Below are positions 28,652 to 37,558 of a DNA stretch of 64,000 nt, in pieces. This DNA comes from Rhodococcoides kyotonense (lineage in GTDB: Bacteria; Actinomycetota; Actinomycetes; Mycobacteriales; Mycobacteriaceae), in assembly GCF_900188125.1 (NCBI RefSeq), contig NZ_FZOW01000001.1:401368-465367 (forward strand), in the 5' to 3' direction. The stretch's first letter is position 1. Each line of letters opens with the position of its first letter. The position numbers and the translations under genes are program-made. Below the pieces are notes generated by a model. That model made no database searches, was not told the origin of the DNA, and saw only the letters and a program-made list of their open reading frames with translations.

Positions 28652-30887
28652 CGGCCGGAGCCTCGGCTGCGGGAGCCGCGCTCTCGTCTTCGACGGGGAC
28701 GAGGCTGATCTTGCCGCGGTTGTCGATGTCGGCGATCTCCACACGGAGCTTCGATCCGACGCTGACGACGTCCTCGACCTTGTTGATGCGCTTGCCGCCG
28801 CCGAGCTTGGAGATGTGCACCAAGCCGTCGCGTCCGGGGAGGAGCGAGACGAATGCACCGAACGCCGTCGTCTTGACGACGGTTCCGAGGAATCGCTCGC
28901 CGACCTTCGGCAGCTGCGGGTTGGCGATGGCGTTGATCTTGTCGATCGCGGCCTGTGCGGACGGGCCGTCCGCTGCACCGACGTAGACGGTGCCGTCATC
29001 TTCGATCGAGATGTTGGCGCCGGTCTCCTCGGTGATGGAGTTGATCATCTTGCCCTTGGGTCCGATGACCTCACCGATCTTGTCGACCGGAACCTTGATC
29101 GCGGTGACGCGAGGAGCGTACGGGCTCATCTCGTCCGGTGCGTCGATGGCTTCGGCCATGACCTCGAGGATCGTGGTGCGTGCGTCCTTCGCCTGCGACA
29201 GTGCGCCGGCGAGAACCTGCGACGGGATTCCGTCGAGCTTCGTGTCGAGCTGCAGTGCCGTGACGAAGTCCTTGGTGCCCGCGACCTTGAAGTCCATGTC
29301 TCCGAACGCATCCTCGGCACCGAGAATGTCGGTCAGTGCGACATAACGAGTTTCGCCGTCGACCTCGTCGGACACGAGACCCATGGCGATACCGGCGACC
29401 GGAGCACGCAGCGGCACACCGGCATTGAGCAGCGACAGGGTCGATGCACAGACCGAGCCCATCGACGTCGATCCGTTGGAGCTGAGCGCCTCGGAGACCT
29501 GACGGATCGCGTAGGGGAACTCCGCCTGGCTCGGGAGCACGGGCAGGAGTGCGCGCTCGGCGAGTGCACCGTGGCCGATTTCACGACGCTTCGGCGAACC
29601 GACGCGTCCCGTCTCACCGGTGGAGTACGGCGGGAAGTTGTAATGGTGCATGTACCGCTTGGACGTCTCGGGTCCGAGCGAGTCGACCTGCTGGGCCATC
29701 TTCACCATGTCGAGGGTGGTGACGCCGAGGATCTGCGTCTCGCCGCGCTCGAACAGTGCACTTCCGTGGGTACGCGGGATGATCGCGACCTCGGCAGACA
29801 GCGAACGGATGTCGGTGACGCCACGGCCGTCGATGCGGAAGTGGTCGGTCAGGATGCGCTGACGAACCGACTTCTTCGTCAGCGCACGGAATGCTGCACC
29901 GATCTCCTTCTCGCGTCCTGCGAACTGGTCCGAGACCTGCTCGAGAACCTGAGCTTTGACCTCGTCGAGCTTGCTCTCGCGCTCGGCCTTGCCCGCGATC
30001 GTCAGTGCCTCGTTGAGCGGGATCTGCGCTGCAGAAGCCACTGCATCGAACACGTCGGACTGGTAAGGCGGGAACAACGGGAAGTCGCCGGTGGGCTTGG
30101 ACGCCTTGGCTGCGAGTTCCTGCTGTGCGGTGCAGAGTGCGGCGATGAACGGCTTGGAAGCCTCGAGGCCCTCGGCGACGACCGACTCGCTCGGTGCCTG
30201 TGCGCCTGCCTCGATGAGATCGATGACGTTCTCGGTTGCCTCTGCTTCGACCATCATGATCGCGACGTCGGCGTCAGCGCCGGATCCCGATACGATGCGG
30301 CCTGCGACGACCATGTTGAACACGGCCTTCTCGAGCTGTTCGACGGTCGGGAACGCGACCCACTGGCCGTCGATGAGTGCAACGCGCACGCCACCGATGG
30401 GGCCCGAGAACGGCAGTCCGGCGATCTGGGTCGATGCCGATGCCGCGTTGATCGCGACGACGTCGTACAGATCTGCGGGGTTGAGGCTCAGGACGGTGAT
30501 GACGACCTGGATCTCGTTGCGGAGTCCGTCGACGAAAGTCGGACGCAGCGGCCGGTCGATGAGACGGCACGTCAGGATCGCGTCGGTGGACGGACGTCCT
30601 TCGCGGCGGAAGAACGATCCGGGGATGCGTCCTGCTGCGTACATACGCTCTTCGACGTCGACCGTCAGCGGAAAGAAGTCGAATCCTTCACGAGGGCTCT
30701 TGCCTGCCGAGGTGGCCGACAGCAGCATCGTGTCTTCGTCGAGGTAGGCCGCGACGGCTCCGGAAGCCTGCTGCGCGAGGCGGCCGGTCTCGAAACGGAT
30801 GCTGCGCTTGCCGTAGGTGCCGTTGTCGATGACGGCGGTTGCTTCGTAGACGCCCTCTTCGGCGTCGACTGTTGTGGTTTCTGTCAT
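28623..30887 (-). CDS. pnp: Polynucleotide phosphorylase / guanosine pentaphosphate synthetase
   Basis: 754 residues. Two RNase PH-like domains (the first from about residue 15, the second containing [19 protein letters not shown] and [16 protein letters not shown]) are followed by a KH domain ([20 protein letters not shown]) and an S1 domain ([20 protein letters not shown]). An acidic Ala/Pro tail of about 25 residues ends the protein. It degrades RNA 3'-5' by phosphorolysis within the degradosome; actinobacterial members were also described as pppGpp synthetases. A purine-rich AGAAGAAAAG precedes the ATG. The order rpsO-pnp is conserved across bacteria. Confidence 0.97.
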   Translation of the reverse strand: MTETTTVDAEEGVYEATAVIDNGTYGKRSIRFETGRLAQQASGAVAAYLDEDTMLLSATSAGKSPREGFDFFPLTVDVEERMYAAGRIPGSFFRREGRPSTDAILTCRLIDRPLRPTFVDGLRNEIQVVITVLSLNPADLYDVVAINAASASTQIAGLPFSGPIGGVRVALIDGQWVAFPTVEQLEKAVFNMVVAGRIVSGSGADADVAIMMVEAEATENVIDLIEAGAQAPSESVVAEGLEASKPFIAALCTAQQELAAKASKPTGDFPLFPPYQSDVFDAVASAAQIPLNEALTIAGKAERESKLDEVKAQVLEQVSDQFAGREKEIGAAFRALTKKSVRQRILTDHFRIDGRGVTDIRSLSAEVAIIPRTHGSALFERGETQILGVTTLDMVKMAQQVDSLGPETSKRYMHHYNFPPYSTGETGRVGSPKRREIGHGALAERALLPVLPSQAEFPYAIRQVSEALSSNGSTSMGSVCASTLSLLNAGVPLRAPVAGIAMGLVSDEVDGETRYVALTDILGAEDAFGDMDFKVAGTKDFVTALQLDTKLDGIPSQVLAGALSQAKDARTTILEVMAEAIDAPDEMSPYAPRVTAIKVPVDKIGEVIGPKGKMINSITEETGANISIEDDGTVYVGAADGPSAQAAIDKINAIANPQLPKVGERFLGTVVKTTAFGAFVSLLPGRDGLVHISKLGGGKRINKVEDVVSVGSKLRVEIADIDNRGKISLVPVEDESAAPAAEAPADAPAEASAE

Positions 30888-31220
30888 GTCTTTTCTTCTC
30901 GTCCTCTCGTCTTTGCCGTGCTCGGCCTCGTTCTACCCGACGAAGAACCCATGTTCTTCCCGGGCTGCTCGAACCTTCTGCGAGCGGAGGCGGCCGTCGA
31001 TCGAAGCCCGTCGGAAGGCGAACCCTCCGAAAGGCCACTACCGAAGACCGACACCACGTCGTCCGGCGGCGTGCACGGCCGTATGCGAGCACCCATGTGC
31101 CCGCGGGTCTTGCTGGCCTTACCAACACAGATAGCCAACGAGGAACAGTCTAAGCACTGCCTCGTTGGCTACTGCGATATTTCGATGACCGCCCATCGTA
31201 CGGGCGCGTCGGCGCCGAAA
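30888..31220. other. rpsO-pnp intergenic region
   Basis: 333 bases without a supported gene. It contains the strong stem-loop at 31133-31170, about 50 bases after the rpsO stop. In E. coli the corresponding interval carries the rpsO terminator and an RNase III-cleaved hairpin by which PNPase controls itself; a similar use here is an inference. Confidence 0.6.
31133..31170 (-). repeat. Stem-loop downstream of rpsO (terminator or RNase III site)
   Basis: AGCCAACGAGG (31133-31143) pairs perfectly with CCTCGTTGGCT (31160-31170), and inside it CAGT pairs with ACTG around a 6-base loop. The result is a 15-base-pair structure with a two-base bulge. No U-run follows on the minus strand. Confidence 0.7.
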
Positions 31221-31490
31221 CTATCGACGCAGACCCAGACGCTCGATGAGCGAACGGTAGCGGGTGACGTCCACCTTCGCGATGTACTTCAGAAGACGGC
31301 GACGACGACCGACCAGCAGCAGCAAGCCGCGGCGGGAGTGGTGGTCGTGCTTGTGCTTCTTCAGGTGCTCGGTGAGGTCGGTGATGCGCTTGGTGAGCAT
31401 CGCGACCTGCGCCTCGGGCGAACCGGTGTCGGTCGGGTGCAAGCCGTACTCGCCGAGTACGGCCTTCTTCTCTTCGGTGGTCAATGCCAC
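31221..31490 (-). CDS. rpsO: 30S ribosomal protein S15
   Basis: 89 residues, full length for the family. Typical blocks are [39 protein letters not shown] and [13 protein letters not shown]. It binds 16S rRNA at the central-domain three-way junction. It lies between ribF upstream and pnp downstream, the usual actinobacterial arrangement. Confidence 0.98.
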   Translation of the reverse strand: MALTTEEKKAVLGEYGLHPTDTGSPEAQVAMLTKRITDLTEHLKKHKHDHHSRRGLLLLVGRRRRLLKYIAKVDVTRYRSLIERLGLRR

Positions 31491-31577
31491 TGGTACTACT
31501 CCATCTCACTGACGTCCGCGGGAAAGGAAAGCGGTGCAGCCACCGCGGACCGCAGCATGCACCGAGGAGCGATCCTA

Positions 31578-32546
31578 TCAGGACGACGATTCGGACAGCA
31601 CCGCGCGTGCTCGATCCGAGTCACGGCCCATCTCTTCGATGAGATCGTCGATCGAGTCGAACTTCTCCATTCCACGCAGACGCTCGACGAAGTCGACCGC
31701 GACGTGTTGCCCGTAGAGGTCACCGTCGCTGTCGAGCACGAAGGCTTCGACGGTGCGGGTTCGGCCGGAGAACGTGGGATTGGTACCGACCGACACCGCT
31801 GCACGGTGACGCTCACCGGGGGTCACCGTGCCCATGATCGGCCCGGGCCCGAGCACGGTGAACCATGCCGCGTAGACGCCGTCGGCCGGGATGGCCGAGT
31901 ACATCGGAGGTGCGACGTTCGCGGTCGGATAACCGAGCTGCCTCCCCCTGCCGTCACCGTGTACGACGACGCCTTCCACGCGATGCGGTCGACCGAGCGC
32001 TGCGGCCGCGGCCGCGACATCGCCCGCGTCGACACATGATCGGATGTAGGTGGACGAGAACGTCACCGCGTGCTCGGCCAACAAGTTGACACCGTCTACA
32101 GCGAATCCTGCCCGCTCGCCGATCCTGCGGAGAAGTTCGACATTGCCGAGCGCCTTCTTGCCGTACGTGAAGTTCTCCCCCACGACCACCTCGGCGACAT
32201 GCAGCCGCTCCACGAGGATTTCGTGGACGTAGCGCTCGGGAGTCAGCTTCATCAGCTCGGGAGTGAAGGGCATGACGCAGAACACGTCGATGCCCAGTTC
32301 CTCGGCGAGTTCGGCCCGCCTCGTGAGCGTCGTCAGTTGAGCCGGGTGCGACCCTGGCCGCACCACTTCCATGGGGTGCGGGTCGAAAGTCATGAGAACA
32401 CTGGGTATTCCACGTTCCTTCGCCGACGTCACCGCCCGGGTGATCAGTTGGGCGTGACCACGGTGCACGCCATCGAATACGCCGATCGTGAGAACACAAC
32501 GACCCCAGTCGGCAGGTACATCGTCGAGACCTCGCCATCTCTGCAC
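31578..32546 (-). CDS. ribF: Bifunctional riboflavin kinase / FMN adenylyltransferase
   Basis: 322 residues, GTG start. The N-terminal nucleotidyltransferase domain has GVFDGVHRGHAQL and a conserved TYIRSCVDAGDV; the C-terminal kinase domain has GDGRGRQLGYPTANV and SVGTNPTF. It makes FMN and FAD from riboflavin. In many actinobacteria ribF follows truB directly; here a plus-strand metal-transport operon separates them. rpsO follows 87 bases downstream. Confidence 0.97.
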   Translation of the reverse strand: MQRWRGLDDVPADWGRCVLTIGVFDGVHRGHAQLITRAVTSAKERGIPSVLMTFDPHPMEVVRPGSHPAQLTTLTRRAELAEELGIDVFCVMPFTPELMKLTPERYVHEILVERLHVAEVVVGENFTYGKKALGNVELLRRIGERAGFAVDGVNLLAEHAVTFSSTYIRSCVDAGDVAAAAAALGRPHRVEGVVVHGDGRGRQLGYPTANVAPPMYSAIPADGVYAAWFTVLGPGPIMGTVTPGERHRAAVSVGTNPTFSGRTRTVEAFVLDSDGDLYGQHVAVDFVERLRGMEKFDSIDDLIEEMGRDSDRARAVLSESSS

Positions 32547-32595
32547 GAGTCAGAGCCTACGGCCTTCGGTGTCGCCGGGTCACTTCCGGATCGGT

Positions 32596-32611
32596 GTGTC
32601 ACAGGAGACAC
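32596..32611. promoter_or_regulatory. Inverted repeat in the ribF / metal-transporter divergent promoter
   Basis: GTGTC-acagga-GACAC lies 39 bases before the lipoprotein gene. An adjacent AGGT-6-ACCT (32613-32626) loosely resembles DtxR-family half-sites but with the wrong spacing. Either could be an operator for the MntR-like protein of this operon. Confidence 0.25.
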
Positions 32612-32650
32612 AGGTGGACAAACCTCGAACACCTCTGCCAAAATTTCGGT

Positions 32651-33583
32651 GTGCCGAACTTATTTCTTCGCATGGTCGCAGCACCGCTTCTGTGCGTCGG
32701 ACTGCTCGCAGGATGCGCGCGGTCGGTCGGCGAGACCGACGCCGCATACGTCAGTGACCCCAGGCCGCTCGTCCTGACCACGTTCACGGTTCTTGCGGAC
32801 ATGGCACGCAACGTCGCAGGCGACCATCTGGACGTCCAATCGATCACCAAGGCGGGCGCCGAGATCCACGGCTACGAGCCGACACCGGGTGACCTGCGCA
32901 CAGCCGAACAAGCAGCGCTGATCCTCGACAACGGCCTCGGTCTCGAAGCATGGTTCGAGAAGTTCGTCGAACGTGTTCCCGCCCCGCATGCCGTCGTCAG
33001 CGAGGGCATCGAACCGGTCTACATCCGATCCGACGCCTATGCAGGCAAAGTGAATCCGCACGCATGGATGTCACCGATCGCGGCCGAGACGTACGTCGCC
33101 AACATCGCCGCAGCGTTCGTTCGACTGGACCCGAACAACGCCGACGACTACCTCCGGAACGCGCAGGACTACACCGACAGGCTCCGAGTCGTCGGCGAGG
33201 AACTGCGCGCAGATCTGGAGACTCTGCCCGACAACCAACGAGCGTTGGTGTCGTGCGAGGGTGCGTTCGGCTACCTGGCTCGGGACTTCGATCTCCGCGA
33301 GGCCTACCTGTGGCCGGTGAACGCAGAGCAGGAAGGCACCCCCAAGCAGGTGGTCGCCGCCATCGATTTCGTGAAGGAGAACGACGTGCCTGCCGTGTTC
33401 TGCGAGTCGACGGTCTCGGACAAGGCGCAACTGCAGGTCGCCGAGGACACCGGCGCTCGGTTCGGCGGCAAGCTGTTCGTCGACTCGCTCAGCGAAGAGG
33501 GCGGACCCGTCCCCACATACCTCGATCTCCTCACCTACGACGCCCGAACCATCACCGACGCACTATTGGGGAAGCAGCGATGA
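32651..33583 (+). CDS. Manganese-type ABC transporter substrate-binding lipoprotein
   Basis: 310 residues from GTG 32651. A lipoprotein signal with lipobox LAGC (mature Cys at about residue 21) is preceded by an Arg; the ATG at 32672 would leave an uncharged leader and is less likely. Cluster A-I metal ligands are visible: His in EIHGYEPTPGD, His in KVNPHAWMSP, Glu in SCEGAFGYLARDFD, and an Asp in LFVDSLSEEG. A Glu at the third position is typical of Mn/Fe binders, whereas zinc binders usually have His. It captures metal outside the membrane for the two downstream components. The stop overlaps the ATPase start by 4 bases. Confidence 0.9.
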   Translation: MPNLFLRMVAAPLLCVGLLAGCARSVGETDAAYVSDPRPLVLTTFTVLADMARNVAGDHLDVQSITKAGAEIHGYEPTPGDLRTAEQAALILDNGLGLEAWFEKFVERVPAPHAVVSEGIEPVYIRSDAYAGKVNPHAWMSPIAAETYVANIAAAFVRLDPNNADDYLRNAQDYTDRLRVVGEELRADLETLPDNQRALVSCEGAFGYLARDFDLREAYLWPVNAEQEGTPKQVVAAIDFVKENDVPAVFCESTVSDKAQLQVAEDTGARFGGKLFVDSLSEEGGPVPTYLDLLTYDARTITDALLGKQR

Positions 33584-34335
33584 ACACATCACCACCCGCA
33601 TTGGAGATCAGCGGAGTCGGAGTGCGATACCGCGACGTCACCGCACTGGTCGACGCGTCCCTGACGCTGCAGCCGGGCCGGATCTGCGGCCTCGTCGGCA
33701 TGAACGGGTCCGGCAAGTCGACGCTGTTCAAGGCGATCATGGGCGTCGTCCGACCCGACTCGGGATCGATCGGCATCTTCGGCGGGCCGCCGGCCGATGC
33801 ACGCAAGTCCGGGACCGTCAGCTACGTCCCGCAGAGCGAGTCCGTCGACTGGAGTTTCCCGATCAGTGTTCGGGACGTGGTGATGATGGGCCGTTACGGC
33901 AAACAGAACTGGATGCGGTCACCCCGAGCGCGGGACCGCCGGGCCGTCGCCGACGCGCTCGAACGCGTCGAACTGACCGATCTCGCCGATCGTCAGATCG
34001 GTCAGTTGTCCGGCGGTCAACGCAAACGCGCGTTCGTCGCGCGAGCGATCGCACAGGAAGCGGAGCTGCTGCTGCTCGACGAGCCGTTCGCAGGCGTCGA
34101 CAAGCGGACCGAATCGACCATCACGCGCCTACTTCGCGAACTGACCGCAGCGGGGGCCTCGGTACTCGTGTCGACTCACGATCTGCACGGTCTTCCCGAT
34201 CTGTGCGACGAGGCGGTCCTGCTTCAACAACGAGTCCTGATGCACGGAACTCCGCAGGAGATCCTGCGCCCGGAAAATCTGGCGCGCGCCTTCGGCATGG
34301 ACCCACTCACCTCTCGAACGCCTGAAGCGAGCTGA
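33580..34335 (+). CDS. Manganese-type ABC transporter ATP-binding protein
   Basis: 251 residues. Walker A GMNGSGKSTLFKAIMG, signature LSGGQRKRAFVARAI, Walker B ELLLLDEPFAGVD and the switch His in VSTHDLHG are all present. SVDWSFPISVRDVVMMGRYG is typical of the metal-uptake subfamily. It energises import by the adjacent permease. Confidence 0.94.
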   Translation: MNTSPPALEISGVGVRYRDVTALVDASLTLQPGRICGLVGMNGSGKSTLFKAIMGVVRPDSGSIGIFGGPPADARKSGTVSYVPQSESVDWSFPISVRDVVMMGRYGKQNWMRSPRARDRRAVADALERVELTDLADRQIGQLSGGQRKRAFVARAIAQEAELLLLDEPFAGVDKRTESTITRLLRELTAAGASVLVSTHDLHGLPDLCDEAVLLQQRVLMHGTPQEILRPENLARAFGMDPLTSRTPEAS

Positions 34336-34336
34336 C

Positions 34337-35206
34337 ATGTACCTCGTCGACTTTCTCGTCGAACCCCTGCAGTACACGTTCATTCGACGCGCACTGCTCG
34401 TCACGATCGTGGCATCCGTCGTGTGCGCGGTCCTCAGTTGCTGGCTCGTGCTCATCGGCTGGTCGTTGATGGGTGACGCCGTCTCCCACGCGGTACTGCC
34501 CGGCGTCGCGCTGTCGTATCTGCTCGGTGCACCGTTCGCGATCGGAGCCCTGCTGTTCGCGCTGATCGCTGTCGGCACCATAGGACTCGTGCGCAACACC
34601 ACCCTCGTCAAGGAGGATGCCGCGATCGGTGTCGTGTTCACGACGCTGTTCGCACTGGGCGTCGTACTGGTGTCGAAGTTTCCGAGCCAGATCGACCTCA
34701 ACCACATCCTGTTCGGCAATCTGCTCGGCGTGTCTCAGGGCGACATGTGGCAGGTCCTCGTCCTGGGTGGGATCGCGCTCGTCGTCATGGTCACCAAGCG
34801 ACGGGACTTCACACTGTTCGCGTTCGACCGCACCCAGGCTCGCGCGGTGGGCATCTCACCGACCGTCGTCTCGGGCCTGATGCTGACCCTGCTCGCACTG
34901 ACGACCGTCGTCGCTCTGCAAGCGGTCGGAGTCATTCTCGTCGTTGCCATGCTCATCACACCCGGTGCGACGGCCTACCTCCTCACACATCGATTCGGGC
35001 GCATGCTGATTCTCGCTCCGAGCATCGGCGTGGCGTGCGCCGTGATCGGCATCTACGTGAGCTTCTACCTCGACGTCTCGTCCGGTGGCACGGTCGTCCT
35101 CGCGCAGGGAATCGCGTTCACGCTGGCGTACCTGTTCGGTCCGACGCAGGGAATCGTGACGCGGCGGCTCCGGAGGCGACGTGTCATTTCGGGTGCGATT
35201 GCCTAA
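34337..35206 (+). CDS. Manganese-type ABC transporter permease (ABC-3 family)
   Basis: 289 residues with about eight hydrophobic helices. ABC-3 family blocks include SLMGDAVSHAVLPGVALSYL, the AIGVVFTTLFALGVVL stretch and LQAVGVILVVAMLITPGATA. The start is one base after the ATPase stop. The Arg-rich C-terminal tail is encoded in a 26-base overlap with the regulator gene. Confidence 0.94.
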   Translation: MYLVDFLVEPLQYTFIRRALLVTIVASVVCAVLSCWLVLIGWSLMGDAVSHAVLPGVALSYLLGAPFAIGALLFALIAVGTIGLVRNTTLVKEDAAIGVVFTTLFALGVVLVSKFPSQIDLNHILFGNLLGVSQGDMWQVLVLGGIALVVMVTKRRDFTLFAFDRTQARAVGISPTVVSGLMLTLLALTTVVALQAVGVILVVAMLITPGATAYLLTHRFGRMLILAPSIGVACAVIGIYVSFYLDVSSGGTVVLAQGIAFTLAYLFGPTQGIVTRRLRRRRVISGAIA

Positions 35207-35924
35207 GCTCGAAGCCGTGGTGGAACGAATCGACGAGCCCGATGCGGCCGATGACGTGCAGTTGTCCGCCGTCGCACAGGACTACTTGAAGGTGATCTGG
35301 ACCGCCAGCGAATGGAGCGAGGACGCCGTCAGCACGAAGATGCTGTCCGAGCGCATCGGCGTCTCTGCGTCGACCGTGTCGGAGGCGATCCGCAAACTAG
35401 CCGATCAAGGAATGGTCGATCACGCTCGCTACGGCGCGATCTCGCTGACCGACCGCGGACGCACCGCCGCGATCGCAATGGTGCGCCGGCATCGACTCAT
35501 CGAGACGTTCCTCGTCCGCGAGCTCGGCTACGGATGGGACGAGGTGCACGACGAAGCCGAGATCCTCGAACACGCCGTGTCGGACCTCATGATGGCACGC
35601 ATCGACGCGAAACTCGGTTTCCCGCAACGAGATCCACACGGCGACCCCATTCCGTCGGTGGACGGTGACATCACGTCGCCCGAGGCAACGCGCCTCAGCG
35701 ACTACATCGACGGCCAGTGCGGTCGCGTCGCGCGGATCTCCGACTCCGATCCCGCCATGCTGCGTTACTTCGACTCGGTCGGGATCAAGCTCGATCTGTC
35801 CATCACCGTTCTCGAACGGCGCGACTACGCAGGCACCGTCGCGATCGAATTCGGTCAGCCGAGCAAGAACGCGATCGACCTCGGACAACGTGCGGCCGAG
35901 GCGATCTGGATGGTGCCGGCCTAG
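35181..35924 (+). CDS. DtxR/MntR-family metal-dependent transcriptional regulator
   Basis: 247 residues, GTG start with an excellent GGAGG 5 bases upstream, inside the permease gene. It has an N-terminal winged helix (AQDYLKVIWTASEW, TKMLSERIGVSASTVSEAIRKL) and a dimerisation/metal domain (RRHRLIETFLVRELGYGWDEVHDEAEILEHAVSD) with His and Glu ligands. A C-terminal SH3-like FeoA domain follows from about residue 170. It probably senses Mn(II) and represses its own operon. It abuts the truB stop tail to tail with no spacer. Confidence 0.93.
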   Translation: MSFRVRLPKLEAVVERIDEPDAADDVQLSAVAQDYLKVIWTASEWSEDAVSTKMLSERIGVSASTVSEAIRKLADQGMVDHARYGAISLTDRGRTAAIAMVRRHRLIETFLVRELGYGWDEVHDEAEILEHAVSDLMMARIDAKLGFPQRDPHGDPIPSVDGDITSPEATRLSDYIDGQCGRVARISDSDPAMLRYFDSVGIKLDLSITVLERRDYAGTVAIEFGQPSKNAIDLGQRAAEAIWMVPA

Positions 35925-36848
35925 CTACAGTCCGCGCAGCGTGGCCGGTCTGACCACCATGACGGAACTGGCACGCTTGCCCTTCTCCTGCAGCAGGGCG
36001 ATCGTGTGCCCCGTCGGATCGATGGCTGCATACACGCCCGGTAGTCCGATCGGATCGAGCCAGCGCCCCTGACTGATCGCTTCGGCTTCTGCGGCGTCGA
36101 TCTGCCTGTGCGGGAACGCAGTTCGTGCCGCCTCGTCGATGTCGAGGCTCACAGCAGGCGCGTCGGCGAGCTGTTCGAGTGTGCGCGCATGCTCGAGCGT
36201 GAACGGACCGACCCGCGTACGACGCAACACCGTGAGATGGCCACCAACGCCGAGCGCCGATCCAAGGTCGCGGGCCAGGGCACGAACATAGGTGCCCGAC
36301 GAGCACTCCACCTCGACATCGAGATCGACGAAACCATCTGTAACGTCCCGACGAGCGACCACGTCGAAGCGAGAGACAGTCACGCGTCGGGCCGGGATCG
36401 TGAACTCCTCCCCCGCCCGGACGAGCTTGTGCGCGCGTTGCCCGTCGACCTTGATCGCACTGACGCTCGACGGGACCTGCTCGATGTCGCCGCTCAACCG
36501 ACCGATCTCGTTGGCGATGTCGTCGTCACGCACTGCTGACGCGTCGACGTCGGCGATCGTGTCTCCCTCGGCGTCGTCGGTCGTCGTGGTACGCCCGAGA
36601 CGAATCGTCGCCGTGTACGCCTTGGTCGTCAACGCCAGGAGACCGAGCATCTTCGTCGCTCGTTCGACACCGAGGACCAACACACCGGTCGCCATCGGAT
36701 CGAGCGTGCCTGCATGGCCCACTTTGCGCGTGTTCAGCAACTTACGGCAGGACGCGACGACGTCGTGACTCGTCACTCCCTGGTCCTTGTCGACGACCAA
36801 CAACCCGGCTCCGACGAGACCGGACGACAACTTTCCACGTGCAGACAC
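35925..36848 (-). CDS. truB: tRNA pseudouridine-55 synthase
   Basis: 307 residues, GTG start. Catalytic Asp lies in GHAGTLDPMATGVLVLG; KAYTATIRLGRTTTTDDAEG and SGTYVRALARDLG are family blocks. It modifies U55 in the T-loop of tRNAs. The open frame extends far upstream, but the family N-terminus (LVVDKDQGVTSHDVV) starts here. It is the third gene of the pptH-pptT-truB group, 44 bases after pptT. Confidence 0.96.
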   Translation of the reverse strand: MSARGKLSSGLVGAGLLVVDKDQGVTSHDVVASCRKLLNTRKVGHAGTLDPMATGVLVLGVERATKMLGLLALTTKAYTATIRLGRTTTTDDAEGDTIADVDASAVRDDDIANEIGRLSGDIEQVPSSVSAIKVDGQRAHKLVRAGEEFTIPARRVTVSRFDVVARRDVTDGFVDLDVEVECSSGTYVRALARDLGSALGVGGHLTVLRRTRVGPFTLEHARTLEQLADAPAVSLDIDEAARTAFPHRQIDAAEAEAISQGRWLDPIGLPGVYAAIDPTGHTIALLQEKGKRASSVMVVRPATLRGL

Positions 36849-36892
36849 GAGAGAACATTCTGCCAGGTGACGTGACGGATCGACTAAATCCT

Positions 36893-37558
36893 CTAGGTGA
36901 CCGCTATCGCCGTGACGATCAAACCGTCCGACACGAGCCATCTGCCGTCGAACGAGTCCAAGGGTGCCCCCGATGTCGTGTCCCCCGGAACCAGGAGGCG
37001 CGAGTGGAACGTGCCGGAGACGTCGTCGCCCAGCCCGGTTCGCTCGAACGTGATGTGCGCGTCCTCGAACCCCAGCCACCGACCCGTCAACGGCTCCCAC
37101 GCCTTGTACGTTGCTTCCTTGGCGCAGAACAACAATCGATCCCAGTGCGTACCGTCGTCGCTCAGTGACGCGAGCCAGTCACGCTCGGCGGCGATGCTGA
37201 CCGCGTCGAGCACGCCGTCCGGCAATGCGCCGTGCGGTTCCGCGTCGATCCCGACCGATCGCACCTGCATGGAGTAGCCGAGCACCGCGGCGCGGTACCC
37301 GTCGCAGTGGGTGAGGCTCCCGACGACGCCTTTCGGCCACTGAGGCGCCCCCGACGCCCCACGCAGGATCGGAGCCGGGTCGACGCCCAGCTTCTCCATC
37401 GCGACGCGCGCGCAGTGCCGCGCCGACGTGAACTCGCGCTTGCGCTTGTCGACCGCCTTGGCCACCAGCGGTGCCTCGAGCGGGTGCGGTGCGAGTCCCG
37501 GTGGATCCTCGTACAGTTCCGCTGCGACGACGCCGCTCGGCAGGATGGACTCGATCAA
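36893..37558 (-). CDS. pptT: 4'-phosphopantetheinyl transferase (EntD/PptT type)
   Basis: 221 residues from a TTG in a 4-base overlap with the pptH stop. Magnesium/CoA-binding motifs VGIDAEPHGALPDGV and FCAKEATYKAWEPLTGRWLGF are intact, with PKGVVGSLTHCDGY before them. It transfers phosphopantetheine from CoA to acyl and peptidyl carrier proteins of fatty, mycolic and siderophore synthesis. Coupling to the opposing hydrolase gene upstream is conserved with mycobacteria (Rv2794c/Rv2795c). Confidence 0.94.
   Translation of the reverse strand: MIESILPSGVVAAELYEDPPGLAPHPLEAPLVAKAVDKRKREFTSARHCARVAMEKLGVDPAPILRGASGAPQWPKGVVGSLTHCDGYRAAVLGYSMQVRSVGIDAEPHGALPDGVLDAVSIAAERDWLASLSDDGTHWDRLLFCAKEATYKAWEPLTGRWLGFEDAHITFERTGLGDDVSGTFHSRLLVPGDTTSGAPLDSFDGRWLVSDGLIVTAIAVT

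Noticed and set aside
31491..31577. Possible separate small gene or RNA between ribF and rpsO
   Set aside because: 87 bases with no open frame with a ribosome-binding site and no stable inverted repeat; treated as the rpsO leader.
28815..32039. Open frame of over 1000 codons on the plus strand opposite pnp, rpsO and ribF
   Set aside because: It crosses three well-supported minus-strand genes and their intergenic gaps and has no recognisable protein features.
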